64,000 nucleotides of DNA. Source: Desulfonema magnum (lineage in GTDB: Bacteria > Desulfobacterota > Desulfobacteria > Desulfobacterales > 4be13). Below, in pieces: positions 1 through 8,318 of the stretch; position 1 is the first letter of the stretch, and each line of letters opens with the position of its first letter. The notes under the pieces are model-generated. The model was not told the origin of the DNA. It saw nothing but the letters and a program-made list of their open reading frames with translations, and ran no database searches. A program made the position numbers and the translations under genes. The stretch lies in contig NZ_CP061800.1 of assembly GCF_017377395.1 (NCBI RefSeq), positions 3,365,633 to 3,429,632 of the forward strand. Direction: 5' to 3'.

Positions 1-43
1 TTCTTTTGCATGACTTTCTCTTCATGAAAAAAAGTGAGACTGA

Positions 44-71
44 CAATTCTCAATTCTCAATTCTCAATTCC
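44..71. repeat. Heptanucleotide tandem repeat (CAATTCT)
   Basis: Four head-to-tail copies of CAATTCT, the last ending in C. The stop codon of the minus-strand CooC-like gene (64-66) lies inside the tract, so the repeat borders or supplies the end of the gene. Other 7-bp tracts of different sequence occur at 5.7, 29.2, 45.4 and 62.0 kb. Confidence 0.85.
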
Positions 72-822
72 CTTTAATAAGGAACTGACACACCTGATCT
101 ATCTCCGGAAGCTCCATAGTGAGTTCTTCGCCCTGAAGGGACTTCATAAAGATGGTATTGTTTTTTGAAATTCTGGCAACCACCTTTTCGGAGCTGATAT
201 GTTGAGACATTGCGGCTTCAACCTGTTCATCCACCTTATTTAATATAAAGAAAACCGATATCTCCGCGTTCTGCCCCATTTCTTCCATCTTCTTTGCCAG
301 CATAAACGATTCAAAACTGGGATCAACAACACCGAGAATCATGTCACAGCCCGCTTCCAGCCCTCTTCCGAAATGCTCAATCCCGGCCTCTGTGTCAATG
401 ATGACCGCGTCATTATCCGTAACCTCAAGATTTGAAAGGAACATTTTGGAAAGCACCCCCATGGGACAGGCGCATCCCTCGCCAAAGTTATGAATCTTAC
501 CAATAGGCAGCAGCTTTATTCCGCCGGTCTGTACGGCATATGCCTCGGGAATGTCCTGAATTCCCCATTTTTTATCGAAAACGCCCTGGGATGTCCCTTT
601 TGGAAATGCCTGGGAAATTTTTTTCTTAAATTCTTTTTTACCGCCAAGATTGTCCATAAGGTTGACAGGCATCGGAACGCCCATGAGACGGTGGAGACCT
701 AGGTTAGATTCATCCGCGTCCACCACCAGAACATTATATCCTTTTTTTTTCAGATTTTTAGCGATAAGAACGGACAGGGTACTTTTTCCGCTGCCGCCTT
801 TGCCACAAATTAAGATTTTCAT
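64..822 (-). CDS. CooC-like nickel-insertion / maturation ATPase (MinD/ParA superfamily)
   Basis: A 252-aa P-loop ATPase. The deviant Walker A GKGGSGKST is at residues 7-15, and VLVVDADES follows at about 31-39. A C-x-C pair in GEGCACPMG near residue 117 is the pattern CooC uses to bind nickel. In that family, ATP-driven dimerisation delivers Ni to carbon monoxide dehydrogenase in the cytoplasm; the family call rests on the two motifs and on length (CooC is about 250-265 aa). It lies 17 bp downstream of a response regulator and two histidine kinases on the same strand, so co-transcription is likely. No CODH gene is in the window, so the client is unknown; a regulatory ATPase is the alternative. 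Confidence 0.8.
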   Translation of the reverse strand: MKILICGKGGSGKSTLSVLIAKNLKKKGYNVLVVDADESNLGLHRLMGVPMPVNLMDNLGGKKEFKKKISQAFPKGTSQGVFDKKWGIQDIPEAYAVQTGGIKLLPIGKIHNFGEGCACPMGVLSKMFLSNLEVTDNDAVIIDTEAGIEHFGRGLEAGCDMILGVVDPSFESFMLAKKMEEMGQNAEISVFFILNKVDEQVEAAMSQHISSEKVVARISKNNTIFMKSLQGEELTMELPEIDQVCQFLIKGN

Positions 823-839
823 AAAAATGTTTCTCCTCC

Positions 840-1397
840 TCAGACTCCCATGCTGCGAAGTCTTTCGTCTTTTGCAAGTCGTTGCTGAATCCCCTTGCCA
901 ACCTGATAAGTACGGCTGAAATCTGACCAGAACGCTTTGTCTTTTTCCTTCCAGTCCTCTCCGAACCGTTCATTAAAATAGTCTCCCAATTTTTCGAATA
1001 GAAGTTTCCACGAAGGCTCTCCTCGTTCATGAGCGCCAAGAAGCGATTCCAAAAATTCATCCAGATCAGCAAGAGTTTCTTTGGGAAGATAGGAAATCGC
1101 GCCTTTACGAATGGATTCCATGAGGGTTTCGGGATTAACCGCGTGAGCGGTGAGCATTACTGCGGGAATATTTCGTTCCGTAGCTTCTTCCAATAACTGA
1201 AGGCCGTTGACCCCCATGATATCCAGGATTACCAGATCGTACCGGGTCTTTTTTATCTTTTCAGACGCGGTTTCGTAGTCACGGGCCCGGTCAATACGGG
1301 CCTCATCCAATATGTCTTCAATGGTTTCCAAAATGTCTTCTTCATCATCCACGGCCAGAATGTGCTTTCCTCTGATGTAAGATTTCATTTCTGTCAT
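840..1397 (-). CDS. Response regulator, receiver domain with C-terminal helical extension
   Basis: 185 aa from the ATG at 1397, chosen because AAGGAG lies 9 bp upstream; a longer reading start at 1520 would run through a repeat. The receiver domain covers about residues 12-125: acidic pair D17-D18, phospho-acceptor D59 in LVILDIMG, the switch T in VMLTAHA and the lysine in LPKE. The last 60 residues are charged and helical with no recognisable HTH or enzyme domain, so this is not an obvious transcription factor. It sits directly upstream of the CooC-like gene and downstream of two histidine kinases, which are its probable phosphodonors. Confidence 0.85.
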   Translation of the reverse strand: MTEMKSYIRGKHILAVDDEEDILETIEDILDEARIDRARDYETASEKIKKTRYDLVILDIMGVNGLQLLEEATERNIPAVMLTAHAVNPETLMESIRKGAISYLPKETLADLDEFLESLLGAHERGEPSWKLLFEKLGDYFNERFGEDWKEKDKAFWSDFSRTYQVGKGIQQRLAKDERLRSMGV

Positions 1398-1530
1398 TTT
1401 CAGGTTCTCCTTAGTTTTTTTCTTAGGCGAAGCCTGGGAATGCCTGCCCGGAGGACTTCTGCCTTTCAACGACAGGCAGAGCCCGCCGGTATGCGTTCCC
1501 AAGCGAAGTCTTACCGCCAAAGTTAAAGAT

Positions 1531-1612
1531 CATCCGGAGTGGCAGAGACAGTTTTTAGCGAGGGTGCGAAAAATAATTTTCGCACTCCGGAAGCTTAGGT
1601 TGATGCCAGTGA
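1531..1612. repeat. Dispersed hairpin repeat (TCCGGAGTG / GTGCGAAAAT family)
   Basis: In reverse complement this 80-bp stretch matches, with scattered changes, the core of the 139-bp unit repeated three times at 41.7-42.1 kb: TTCCGGAGTGCGAAAATTAT followed by TTTCGCACCCTCG. It fills most of the gap between the response regulator and the small histidine kinase. Confidence 0.75.
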
Positions 1613-1632
1613 GACAGAGCCTGGGAACGAGT

Positions 1633-2415
1633 CTATATATGGTTTAACGTAATCGGAAGCGTCAGGCGAAACGTGGCACCTTTGCCTTTTTTACTTTTTA
1701 ATTCTATGTTCCCGCCCAGCCTTTTGGCTAAAATCAGGGCACCTGCGAGCCCCAGTCCGTGACCTTTACGCTGTAATGTCGGGTCTTCGGCCTCCTTTAT
1801 CTGAGCATATCTCTGAAAAATCATCTGATGATGGTGCGGTTCAACCCCCGGACCGTCGTCAGTGATATCTGCAATCAGACGTCCGTTTTGCTGGTCCATG
1901 TTGATCTCAACCCATTTCTTCCGAAAATGGAGGGCATTTTTGATCAGGTTGCCGAGAATCTGGCGAAACTTGGTCTCATCCTGAAGCATCTCCGCATCTG
2001 CCAGCCGGGGAGAAATGTTCAGAAAAATACCGCTATCTGCCAGAAATTCAATCACCTCATTTTTCCCTCCGCATGCCTTATATTGCTCAGAAATCGTCCC
2101 TGCCATGATTTCCAGAACATCTGCCAAAACATCATACACAACATTTTCAGGCCGGAACCCGCAGCAGTTAAAGCAGCCGGCCTCGGTTCTGCCGACTTCC
2201 AACAAATCATACAACATCCCCCGGGCCTTTTGTGTGTTTCTCAATGTACGTTTCAATGTCTTCTCCTGACGAGGAGACAATGCGCCGTATTTTTCTTTTT
2301 TTTCCAGCAGGGTCCGAATACCAGTTTCAATAATCGAAATGGGATCCTTTAACTCATGAATGAGAAACTCAACCTGAACTTCCCGGAAGAAATTTTGTGA
2401 ATCTGTTTTTTTCAT
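1633..2415 (-). CDS. Sensorless cytoplasmic histidine kinase
   Basis: 260 aa with no membrane segment or sensor domain. The dimerisation/phospho-acceptor helix begins near the N-terminus with H20 in HELKDP. The ATPase domain shows an N-box (LGNLIKNAL, about residue 155), a G1 box (DDGPGV) and a G2 box (GHGLGLAGA, about residue 220). It probably autophosphorylates and passes phosphate to the response regulator encoded 235 bp downstream, perhaps with input from the larger kinase upstream. A short Cys-rich stretch (CFNCCGF, about residue 81) between the HisKA and ATPase domains is unusual and might bind metal or sense redox; this is inference. Confidence 0.85.
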   Translation of the reverse strand: MKKTDSQNFFREVQVEFLIHELKDPISIIETGIRTLLEKKEKYGALSPRQEKTLKRTLRNTQKARGMLYDLLEVGRTEAGCFNCCGFRPENVVYDVLADVLEIMAGTISEQYKACGGKNEVIEFLADSGIFLNISPRLADAEMLQDETKFRQILGNLIKNALHFRKKWVEINMDQQNGRLIADITDDGPGVEPHHHQMIFQRYAQIKEAEDPTLQRKGHGLGLAGALILAKRLGGNIELKSKKGKGATFRLTLPITLNHI

Positions 2416-2455
2416 TTTTCAATAGCTTACCCATTTATGTCAAACTATATCGTTT

Positions 2456-2490
2456 TCCGGAGTGCCAAACTGCAAGTTTGGCACTCCGGA
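2456..2490. repeat. Palindromic hairpin (CCGGAGTGCCAAAC / GTTTGGCACTCCGG)
   Basis: A near-perfect 35-bp palindrome in the gap between the two kinase genes. It belongs to the GGAGTGC...GCACTCC hairpin group also found at 31.1 kb and in the 53.7-kb array. It could act as a weak terminator or processing hairpin, but no poly-T run follows directly. Confidence 0.8.
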
Positions 2491-2500
2491 TGATTTTTTT

Positions 2501-2588
2501 GGTGGTGTTCTAAAACTGGACTTTATCCGATATGCGATAAATAAATTCAAGGAGTTATAAAGTTTAGCTCCAGTTTCAGAACACTACC
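2501..2588. repeat. Small inverted-repeat element, 88 bp
   Basis: Ends are a 20-bp inverted repeat with two mismatches: GGTGGTGTTCTAAAACTGGA on the left, and on the right the reverse complement of GGTAGTGTTCTGAAACTGGA. It has no coding content. It stops 9 bp after the end of the large kinase gene (minus strand), so it is in the position of a 3' hairpin. Confidence 0.7.
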
Positions 2589-2597
2589 GTTTTTTTC

Positions 2598-4925
2598 TTA
2601 AGGCGGAAATTGGACAATCACCGTTGTTCCGCCGGAACAGAAACAATCTTCCGCTGTTTGGCAGTGGTCACAAAGCTCGATTTTTCCCGGACAGATATCC
2701 TCATCCCGCGGGATAAATCCGCATCTTTCGGAATTCATCTGAATCTTGAAAGAATAACGCTCAGAAAATATCTTCATCCTGAGTAAATCAAACCCCTTTC
2801 CCCCCGCGTTGAAATCATAAGCATTTCGGGAGGAATACTGCATGGTTTCACGAGTGGTGAAATTACTCTCAAAAATGAGACGCTGGTTTTCCTTTGTAAT
2901 GCCCACGCCAAAGTCTCTGACTTCAAACTCAGGGCCTCTCTCTCCCTTTCTGACCGTCACCTCAATGCGTCCGCCGTCAGGGGTGTTTTCCAGAGCGTTC
3001 CGGATCAGTCCCTCTGTAATTTTAGCCAAAACATCAGAAGGAATCCGGACACAAGGAATTTCGAACTTCGAATTTCGAATTTCGAATTGCAAATTGCATT
3101 TCCGGTGGGCAAAGCGGGGGCCGAGGGTTTCAATATTTTTTTCAACAAACTCATCCAGCCGGATTTCCTGAGAAACAGAATTACGCTGCCCAAAAATTTC
3201 CTCCACCCGATCACGAACGCTCTCTACAATACTTTGAGATATCGAGTTTCCAGTTTCCAACTCAAAAAGCGTTTCCAGTTCATCAGTACAGGCATTTAAC
3301 AAGGTTGAGAGCATATGATAGGCTTCATAGTCTTTTTCCTTGAGAATATCTTCGATTTCGTATTGCATTTCAAGAATTCTGTCCACACTTCTTTGAGCCC
3401 GGCTGAGGATCCGATTCAGGCGATTGTCATTAAGACCGGAAGCTTTTTTTCGCAAAAGACGCAAAGAAGCATCCAGAATGGAGACCGGTGTTTTTAATTC
3501 ATGGGAAAGGTGGTGTATCACCCGTTCTTTGGCCCGGTTCAGACTTCGGACCTCTTCGTAGGACTGTTTGAGTTTCTGATTGATTCTCGCATTTTCAATG
3601 GGAAGGGCTACAGTGCCGGCAATCATGTTCAGCAGTTCGACATCTGTCTGATCAAATTCTCCCTCTTTTTTATCCACGGTGCATAACACACCGATTGTGC
3701 GGTCCTGGGTTCGGATGGGAACGTCAAGAAGGTTTCGGGTTTTATAACCGGACCGTTCATCCACCTGATGAAAATAATGAGGGCATTGGGATGTGTCAGA
3801 CACAAGCAGCGGCTGTCCGGTTCTGTAAACATAACCTGCCACCCCCTTATCTATGGGAAATCTGATCTCTTTTATATTTTCCTCGGTTTTGGTATTTTCA
3901 TAGGTGGCAGCGCGGAAAAAAAATTCTTTTTTTTCTTCATCAGCCAGGATGATCGAAGCTCCTTCCACTGCAATGAGTTCCTGCACATCCTTTATAATAA
4001 ACTCCAGGCGTTCATCCAGACCCCGAAAGCGATGCAACGCCTTTGTAATGCGGAAAAGCGCCTGATTGATCCGTGAGATACGCTTTTCTGCGGTGATATC
4101 CCGAAAGATTCCCACTTGTCCGGCCAGTTTATTATCTTCCTCATAAATAATCGCGATATCAAGCAAAATATCCAATATTCGGCCATCCTTTGTCAGCCGT
4201 TTGGTTTCAACACCATGAACGACTTTTTCCGCAAGCACATGTCGAATGCCCTGACGGGTCTGCTCTTTCAGAAAATCAGGCACAAAGGGGACGTACCTCC
4301 CCTCCAGTTCTTCCAATGTCCACCCGAACACTTTCATAAAGGCCGGATTCAGATAAGAGACTGTGCTGTCCATATTAAAGACAATCACAGGGTCGGGCAG
4401 AAAATCAAGAAGCGCCCGGTATCGTGTCTCTGCGTTGCGGCTGGCCTGATACTGACAGAGAGCAAGTTGTTCAGATTCCTTTAAGGCTTTCTGAAACAGA
4501 AATTTTTCAGTGATGTCCCTTGCAATCCCTCGGAAACCAATTTTTTCCCCGTTATTATCAATGATAAGATTGGCAGAAATTTCGACCATTCGAATCACCC
4601 CGTCCTTCCTGATAATTTCCCATATAATATCAGTCGTGCCTTTGCCTGTGCGATAAATATTATTGAAACTTTCAAAGGCTGTTCTGGCGTTTTTTTCATC
4701 CATAAATTCACGGAAATTGTGATCTCGGAATTCATTTCTGGAATATCCGTAAATTCGACAGAAGGCATTGTTAAAAAATTTGAAGTTTCCACGCAGGTCG
4801 GTTTCATAAAAGCCATCCGCAACATCTTCAATAAAAACCCGATAGCGGTCCTTTTCTATTTTGAGGTCTTCCTCTTTTTCTAGGGGATGATCTTTCACCT
4901 TAGCTGCTATCTGCTCCTTTTTCAA
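2598..4925 (-). CDS. Hybrid-sensor histidine kinase, PAS-PAS-GAF-HisKA-HATPase
   Basis: 775 aa, cytoplasmic. Two PAS domains (about 25-140 and 165-285), each followed by a PAC-like stretch (GFRGIARDITE, GQVGIFRDITAE); a GAF domain (about 295-450); the HisKA H-box SHELKTPVS; an N-box (ITEGLIRNALENT) and G1 (DFGVGI). Between G2 and the C-terminus is a Cys-rich insert (about 735-765, six Cys) that could bind a metal or cluster. The stretch around residue 610, QFEIRNSKFEIP, is encoded by a simple TTCGAA-type nucleotide repeat inserted in frame. It probably heads the kinase-kinase-regulator-CooC operon. The ligand cannot be read from sequence. Confidence 0.88.
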   Translation of the reverse strand: MKKEQIAAKVKDHPLEKEEDLKIEKDRYRVFIEDVADGFYETDLRGNFKFFNNAFCRIYGYSRNEFRDHNFREFMDEKNARTAFESFNNIYRTGKGTTDIIWEIIRKDGVIRMVEISANLIIDNNGEKIGFRGIARDITEKFLFQKALKESEQLALCQYQASRNAETRYRALLDFLPDPVIVFNMDSTVSYLNPAFMKVFGWTLEELEGRYVPFVPDFLKEQTRQGIRHVLAEKVVHGVETKRLTKDGRILDILLDIAIIYEEDNKLAGQVGIFRDITAEKRISRINQALFRITKALHRFRGLDERLEFIIKDVQELIAVEGASIILADEEKKEFFFRAATYENTKTEENIKEIRFPIDKGVAGYVYRTGQPLLVSDTSQCPHYFHQVDERSGYKTRNLLDVPIRTQDRTIGVLCTVDKKEGEFDQTDVELLNMIAGTVALPIENARINQKLKQSYEEVRSLNRAKERVIHHLSHELKTPVSILDASLRLLRKKASGLNDNRLNRILSRAQRSVDRILEMQYEIEDILKEKDYEAYHMLSTLLNACTDELETLFELETGNSISQSIVESVRDRVEEIFGQRNSVSQEIRLDEFVEKNIETLGPRFAHRKCNLQFEIRNSKFEIPCVRIPSDVLAKITEGLIRNALENTPDGGRIEVTVRKGERGPEFEVRDFGVGITKENQRLIFESNFTTRETMQYSSRNAYDFNAGGKGFDLLRMKIFSERYSFKIQMNSERCGFIPRDEDICPGKIELCDHCQTAEDCFCSGGTTVIVQFPP
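3056..3097. repeat. Simple repeat (ATTTCGA heptads) inside a kinase gene
   Basis: Direct copies of AATTTCGA/ACTTCGA at 7-8 bp spacing lie inside the coding region. The reading frame stays open and adds a short EIRNSKFEI peptide at the edge of the ATPase domain. The same kind of tract is intergenic elsewhere in the window (29.2 kb). Confidence 0.7.
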
Positions 4926-5251
4926 TAATTGAATGATCTGTCCGTTTCGGGCGTATTTTTAAGAAAATGGATTCCTGCTTTCGCAGAAATGACAAAAAAA
5001 GTTGATTATCGAGTAAAATAAATATCCGGACAAAAAATTTTCGATATTTTTTCCGGACTGCTGAAATGAAATTTCAGAACTCCGGATCAGAAAAAATATT
5101 TTTAAATTTATGGACGGACTTATAATGACACCCGTATATAAAAAAAATACTGATTCTAACGGATTTTATTGATGTTCTTATCTCCCTGAAACTACAAGGA
5201 AAAAATATAAGAAAAGGAAGCGGGCGAGCGCGGTTCCCAAAGTGACGTAAA
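4926..5251. other. Intergenic, hairpins only
   Basis: No open frame with a credible start. Contains a copy of the ATTCCTGCTTTCGCAG hairpin (4970-4991; other copies at 47.2, 53.6 and 62.0 kb) and a CCGGACTGCTGAAAT / ATTTCAGAACTCCGG palindrome at 5056-5087. AT-rich DNA follows, which should contain the promoter of the minus-strand kinase cluster, but I cannot name one. Confidence 0.6.
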
Positions 5252-5403
5252 TAAGTACCTAACCATAAGTTTTCGATATCTTCCCGGGGAAGAAACCCGG
5301 GTTTTTTTACCGGAACGATCCGCCGTCCGTGACGGAAAAAGCCGGGTTTCTCCGCTGTTCACAGAAAAAAAAGATGTATAAAAAACTTTTGATCAGGTAC
5401 TTA
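5252..5403. mobile_element. MITE-like element, TAAGTACCT family, copy 1
   Basis: 152 bp bounded by TAAGTACCT and AGGTACTTA. Just inside are AACCATAAGTTTTCGATAT and AAAAAACTTTTGATC. The centre folds into a long stem from GAAACCCGGGTTTTTT and AAAAAGCCGGGTTTC. Three more copies lie at 49618-49768 (same orientation), 53405-53555 and 57873-58020 (reverse). No coding content; presumably moved by a transposase elsewhere. Confidence 0.85.
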
Positions 5404-5690
5404 CTTTAACTATTTGAAATAATTAAGATTAGTATCTCAGCAATTTTTTTTGTCCGTATGAGTTATTTCAGAGAGTTATATAATTTTAGCACTTCGGGTC
5501 GTCACTTCGGGAACGCGCCCTCCGCATATGCCGTTCCCGGTCGGACAGCATCTCCGGCAGGGCGTTTTCCCTTTTTTATACTTTTTCCCTGTAGTTCCGG
5601 GAAGATAAAAATATCAACAACATCCGTTAAAATCGGGAAAAAATAGTTTATACAAAAAAGGCCGTCACTGCAAGCGTTTTATATGAAAAA
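5404..5690. other. Intergenic, no gene seen
   Basis: Contains a 62-codon open frame (5458-5646) without ribosome-binding site or recognisable protein features, which I do not accept as a gene. Otherwise AT-rich with no clear structure. Confidence 0.5.
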
Positions 5691-5777
5691 GGTGCTAGGT
5701 GTTAGGTGTCAGGTGTCAGGTGTCAGGTGTCAGGTGTCAGGTGTCAGGTGTCAGGTGTCAGGTGTTAGGTGTTAGGA
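5691..5777. repeat. Heptanucleotide tandem repeat (GGTGTCA) and attached unit
   Basis: About ten tandem GGTGTCA heptads, with GGTGTTA variants at the edges. The following segment (to about 5832) carries AAAACTTTCATCGTTCGTTG, TGACCGGCAG and CGTTTATAT. The same segment recurs at 43.1-43.2 kb and in reverse in the 89-bp array at 38.8-39.3 kb, so heptads plus tail form one dispersed unit. Confidence 0.85.
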
Positions 5778-5888
5778 AAAACCGTAAAACTTTCATCGTT
5801 CGTTGTGACCGGCAGCTTATGGCCGTTTATATAAAAAAAATGTCATTCCCATTTTTTCCAAATACTTAGCACACGGGACCTGACATTT

Positions 5889-6428
5889 TCATATTTCTGA
5901 TATTTTCTCACGGATAATTTTAGAAACCGCGGAGCGGTGCCATTTGCCCCGTCCTGACAAAGTGGGGACCTTTGTTTTGTTCAGATAGGTTGCGATTTTG
6001 GCATGGGAAAATCCTTTCAGATAAAGGCGTTTTATTTCACTGAGTATGGCTTCCCGATCATCTTTCACTCGGAAATCAGATTTTTTTTCGGAATCCTCAT
6101 TGGTTTTTGTCTGCCGGATTATCAGGTCCGCAAACTGCTTTCTGAGTTCAGTCAGTTCTGATTTCAGTTCGGTCACTTCAGTTCGCAAACTTTGTATCTC
6201 TGCTTTTTGAAAAAATAAATCAGTGCCCAATGCCCCGGCCTCTTCTTCAACTGAATCCCTGACACAGCTTTCGATAAAAGATCCGATTTCCGAAAGCAGA
6301 GAAATTTTCTGGGGTGATAATAAAGAATGAAGCGGCTTCTGTTCCGCACTGTAACCCGTTTCAATGGTCAACGGATCATATAGGCGTCTTCTTGTTCGCT
6401 TAACCTTTATCACGGGCCTTTCTGTCAT
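5889..6428 (-). CDS. Coiled-coil / HTH protein, putative ParA partner
   Basis: 179 aa. Residues about 90-120 form a coiled coil (QSLRTEVTELKSELTELRKQ). The last 50 residues resemble the HTH segment of serine-recombinase 'recombinase' domains (IATYLNKTKVPTLSGRGKWH, then a helix SAVSKII). Its start overlaps the end of parA by 29 bp, so translation is probably coupled and the two products likely work together. The size and position fit a centromere-binding ParB analogue, but there is no ParB/Srx nuclease or ParB-type HTH. The role is inferred from context only. Confidence 0.65.
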   Translation of the reverse strand: MTERPVIKVKRTRRRLYDPLTIETGYSAEQKPLHSLLSPQKISLLSEIGSFIESCVRDSVEEEAGALGTDLFFQKAEIQSLRTEVTELKSELTELRKQFADLIIRQTKTNEDSEKKSDFRVKDDREAILSEIKRLYLKGFSHAKIATYLNKTKVPTLSGRGKWHRSAVSKIIREKISEI

Positions 6429-7395
6429 TTTGATGTCCTTTTAACTTTAAAGCATATCTGACATAGCTGTCATAATCCGCTTTGGCCTTGCTTTTTTTTG
6501 AAGACGCAAAAACAGTTTGTTTTTTTTCAAGGGATTTGGAAAATTCCGCGCTTGTCCTGATGGGACACGGGATCAGATATTCTTTATAGTCCGAAGAAAG
6601 CCGATTCCAGGCATTTGTTGAAATTTTTAATCTTCTGTCAAACTTTGTGTAAAGAATTTTTATTTCAGGCTTCTCAAGATTAAATGCCTCATGAATTGAA
6701 AAGATTTCATTTAATGTCAGTTTCAGCCCTTTAAAAGAAAACTTGTCACTGCAAACCGGAATAACAATAATATCCGCGGCACAGATAGTTGAAATCACCG
6801 CTGTTCCCAATGACGGGGGGCAATCAATCAGAATCAGATCAAAACCATTGGCTTTCAGCTCTTCGCAAACCCCGTGAACCGCGTTTTTCTGAGAAACAGG
6901 ATTGATCAGATTGACATCAAGAAGGCCGTTGTCTAATGATGAGGGAAGAATATACAAGTTTTCCTGAATTTTCTTTAACGATCCCATCACCATTTCCCCC
7001 GGGTTTTGCCAGACATCAAAAAAAATAGGATCATCATCTTCCGGAACCATGTCAAAGGCCAGTGAGGCGGACCCCTGGGAATCCATATCCAGAATACATG
7101 TCCTGAATCCGTACTGAACAGCCCGGGTGGCCGCGGATATGGTGCTTGTAGTCTTTCCCACACCGCCCTTCAGATTAATGTGCGCCAGGACTTTGAATCC
7201 ATAGTCAACCCCTTCTTTCAGTGCCAGATAGACCTTGGCCAGTTGGGAAGGGATACCCAGTCTGCTTCCTGACAGGCGAACAAGCTCCTTTTCGCCAAAA
7301 AAGTTCGCAACATCATTTGCTGTCTGACCTGTATATTCGCCAAATTCTGACGTACTGATAAGGTACTTAGGAGGCTTTGAATTATTATTTTTCAT
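6400..7395 (-). CDS. parA: ParA-family partition ATPase
   Basis: 331 aa from the ATG at 7395. The 21-codon longer version (start 7458) lacks a ribosome-binding site and reads into a repeat, while GGA precedes the shorter start. An N-terminal region of about 75 residues, which may hold a helix-turn-helix as in plasmid type Ia ParA, precedes the Walker A KGGVGKTT, the A' box ILDMDSQGSAS and the Walker B IDCPPSLG. ParA binds DNA non-specifically with ATP and is moved by its partner to segregate plasmid or chromosome sites. The partner gene overlaps downstream. A MITE-like element with a sigma-54-like end lies upstream. No replication gene is near, so this may be a relic of an integrated plasmid or an orphan chromosomal system. 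Confidence 0.85.
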   Translation of the reverse strand: MKNNNSKPPKYLISTSEFGEYTGQTANDVANFFGEKELVRLSGSRLGIPSQLAKVYLALKEGVDYGFKVLAHINLKGGVGKTTSTISAATRAVQYGFRTCILDMDSQGSASLAFDMVPEDDDPIFFDVWQNPGEMVMGSLKKIQENLYILPSSLDNGLLDVNLINPVSQKNAVHGVCEELKANGFDLILIDCPPSLGTAVISTICAADIIVIPVCSDKFSFKGLKLTLNEIFSIHEAFNLEKPEIKILYTKFDRRLKISTNAWNRLSSDYKEYLIPCPIRTSAEFSKSLEKKQTVFASSKKSKAKADYDSYVRYALKLKGHQNDRKARDKG

Positions 7396-7511
7396 TTTTC
7401 CAACTGAATGATTATGAAGACGAGTGTCAGGTGTCAGAAAAAACACCGGAATGTTCATGTTTTGTTCAGGATAAAAAATAAATCATATAGTATTTAGATT
7501 TAGGTATGTCC

Positions 7512-7527
7512 TGGCACGAAAGTTGCA
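7512..7527 (+). promoter_or_regulatory. Sigma-54 (-24/-12) promoter-like site in left MITE end
   Basis: TGGCACGAAAGTTGCA matches the sigma-54 consensus TGGCACG-N4-TTGCA: GG and GC are 10 bp apart. It would fire rightward, toward the dockerin-serpin gene about 780 bp away. No enhancer site was identified; the match is by eye. Confidence 0.5.
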
Positions 7528-7610
7528 TACAGAGGCGGCCTCCGGGATTCCGAACGGACGAATGAAATTTTCAGGCCCGGAAACGGCTTTTTTTCCGGGA
7601 CAACCTTCCC

Positions 7611-7627
7611 ATGCAAAAATCATGCCG
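7611..7627 (-). promoter_or_regulatory. Sigma-54-like site in right MITE end, facing parA
   Basis: On the minus strand CGGCATGATTTTTGCAT keeps the GG-N10-GC spacing of a -24/-12 promoter. Transcription would start near 7600, cross the element and enter parA at 7395. A weaker match than the left-hand site. Confidence 0.4.
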
Positions 7628-7652
7628 GGACATACCTAAATCTAAGTACTAT

Positions 7653-8318
7653 AACATAAACTCTAAATAGTTTCAAAAAATTTTAAAAACTTAAAACCAT
7701 CTGTGAAAGCTGAACAATCCCTGCCGAACCTGCGATTCGGGAGTCAGCTGAACCGCGACACATGGCTTGGGTCTGATTCATCACAAATCATATTTCCCTT
7801 TTCAATGTCATTGTCCGGGAATGTTTTAATGAACTTCGCAAAAAGCAAGACAGTGCGGCCAGGATCCCCTGTCCGCGGCGGTAACGGATTTAGTTTGGAT
7901 GGATTATTGCCACAGTTCTGTGTTTTTGACAATCAAAAAATTTATTTTGAAAAATAGCAAATTGTCAGACAAACACAGCTCAGACAGGAGCAGTCTCCCT
8001 GCTGTCCCTTTCCCTGCCTGATTTGTATGACCTTTTCCTTCTTTCTCTCCCCATGTTCCTCACTTATCATGTGATGCGTTTTTTTAACTTTTTTAATATG
8101 ACTAAAAATATTATTGCATTCAGATGTTGATTCTGGTAAATTAAATATAGTCTGATAAACTTTTATCAGGGATTTTCCGAATCAGACATATGATTTATTC
8201 GGAGTTCCCCCATTAAATGTCAGCAGTATTCAGGAATATTGAAAAAATATATTTTTTCAAATAGTTGCTGAGTTATGCCGGTCGGCAGGATAAACAATCT
8301 TAAAAAAGCGAAGCGAAA
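7653..8318. other. Long non-coding gap before the serpin gene
   Basis: An 84-codon frame at 7703-7957 overlaps an equally long frame on the other strand and shows no start signals or protein features. Several AT-rich stretches precede the serpin gene; I see no convincing RNA gene. A GCGAAGCGAAAATG leader directly precedes the start codon at 8319, with no classical Shine-Dalgarno. Confidence 0.5.

Larger units (their letters stand above)
7487..7652. mobile_element. MITE-like element with 42-bp terminal inverted repeats
   Basis: Left end ATAGTATTTAGATTTAGG continues TATGTCC; the right end is its reverse complement with few mismatches, extending about 42 bp inward to TTTTTGCAT / ATGCAAAAAT. Length is 166 bp. 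The inner part of each repeat (GGCAC/TG...TTGCAT) is shared with the 172-bp element at 49258-49429, so the two belong to one family. No target duplication is evident here. Confidence 0.8.

Noticed and set aside
5281..5360. Simple intrinsic terminator
   Set aside because: The CCCGGG/AAAAAGCCGGG stem is the interior of the TAAGTACCT element found in four copies, so it is not specific to a gene end here.
7703..7957. 84-aa plus-strand frame before the serpin gene
   Set aside because: No ribosome-binding site, no homology features, and a similar frame exists on the opposite strand.
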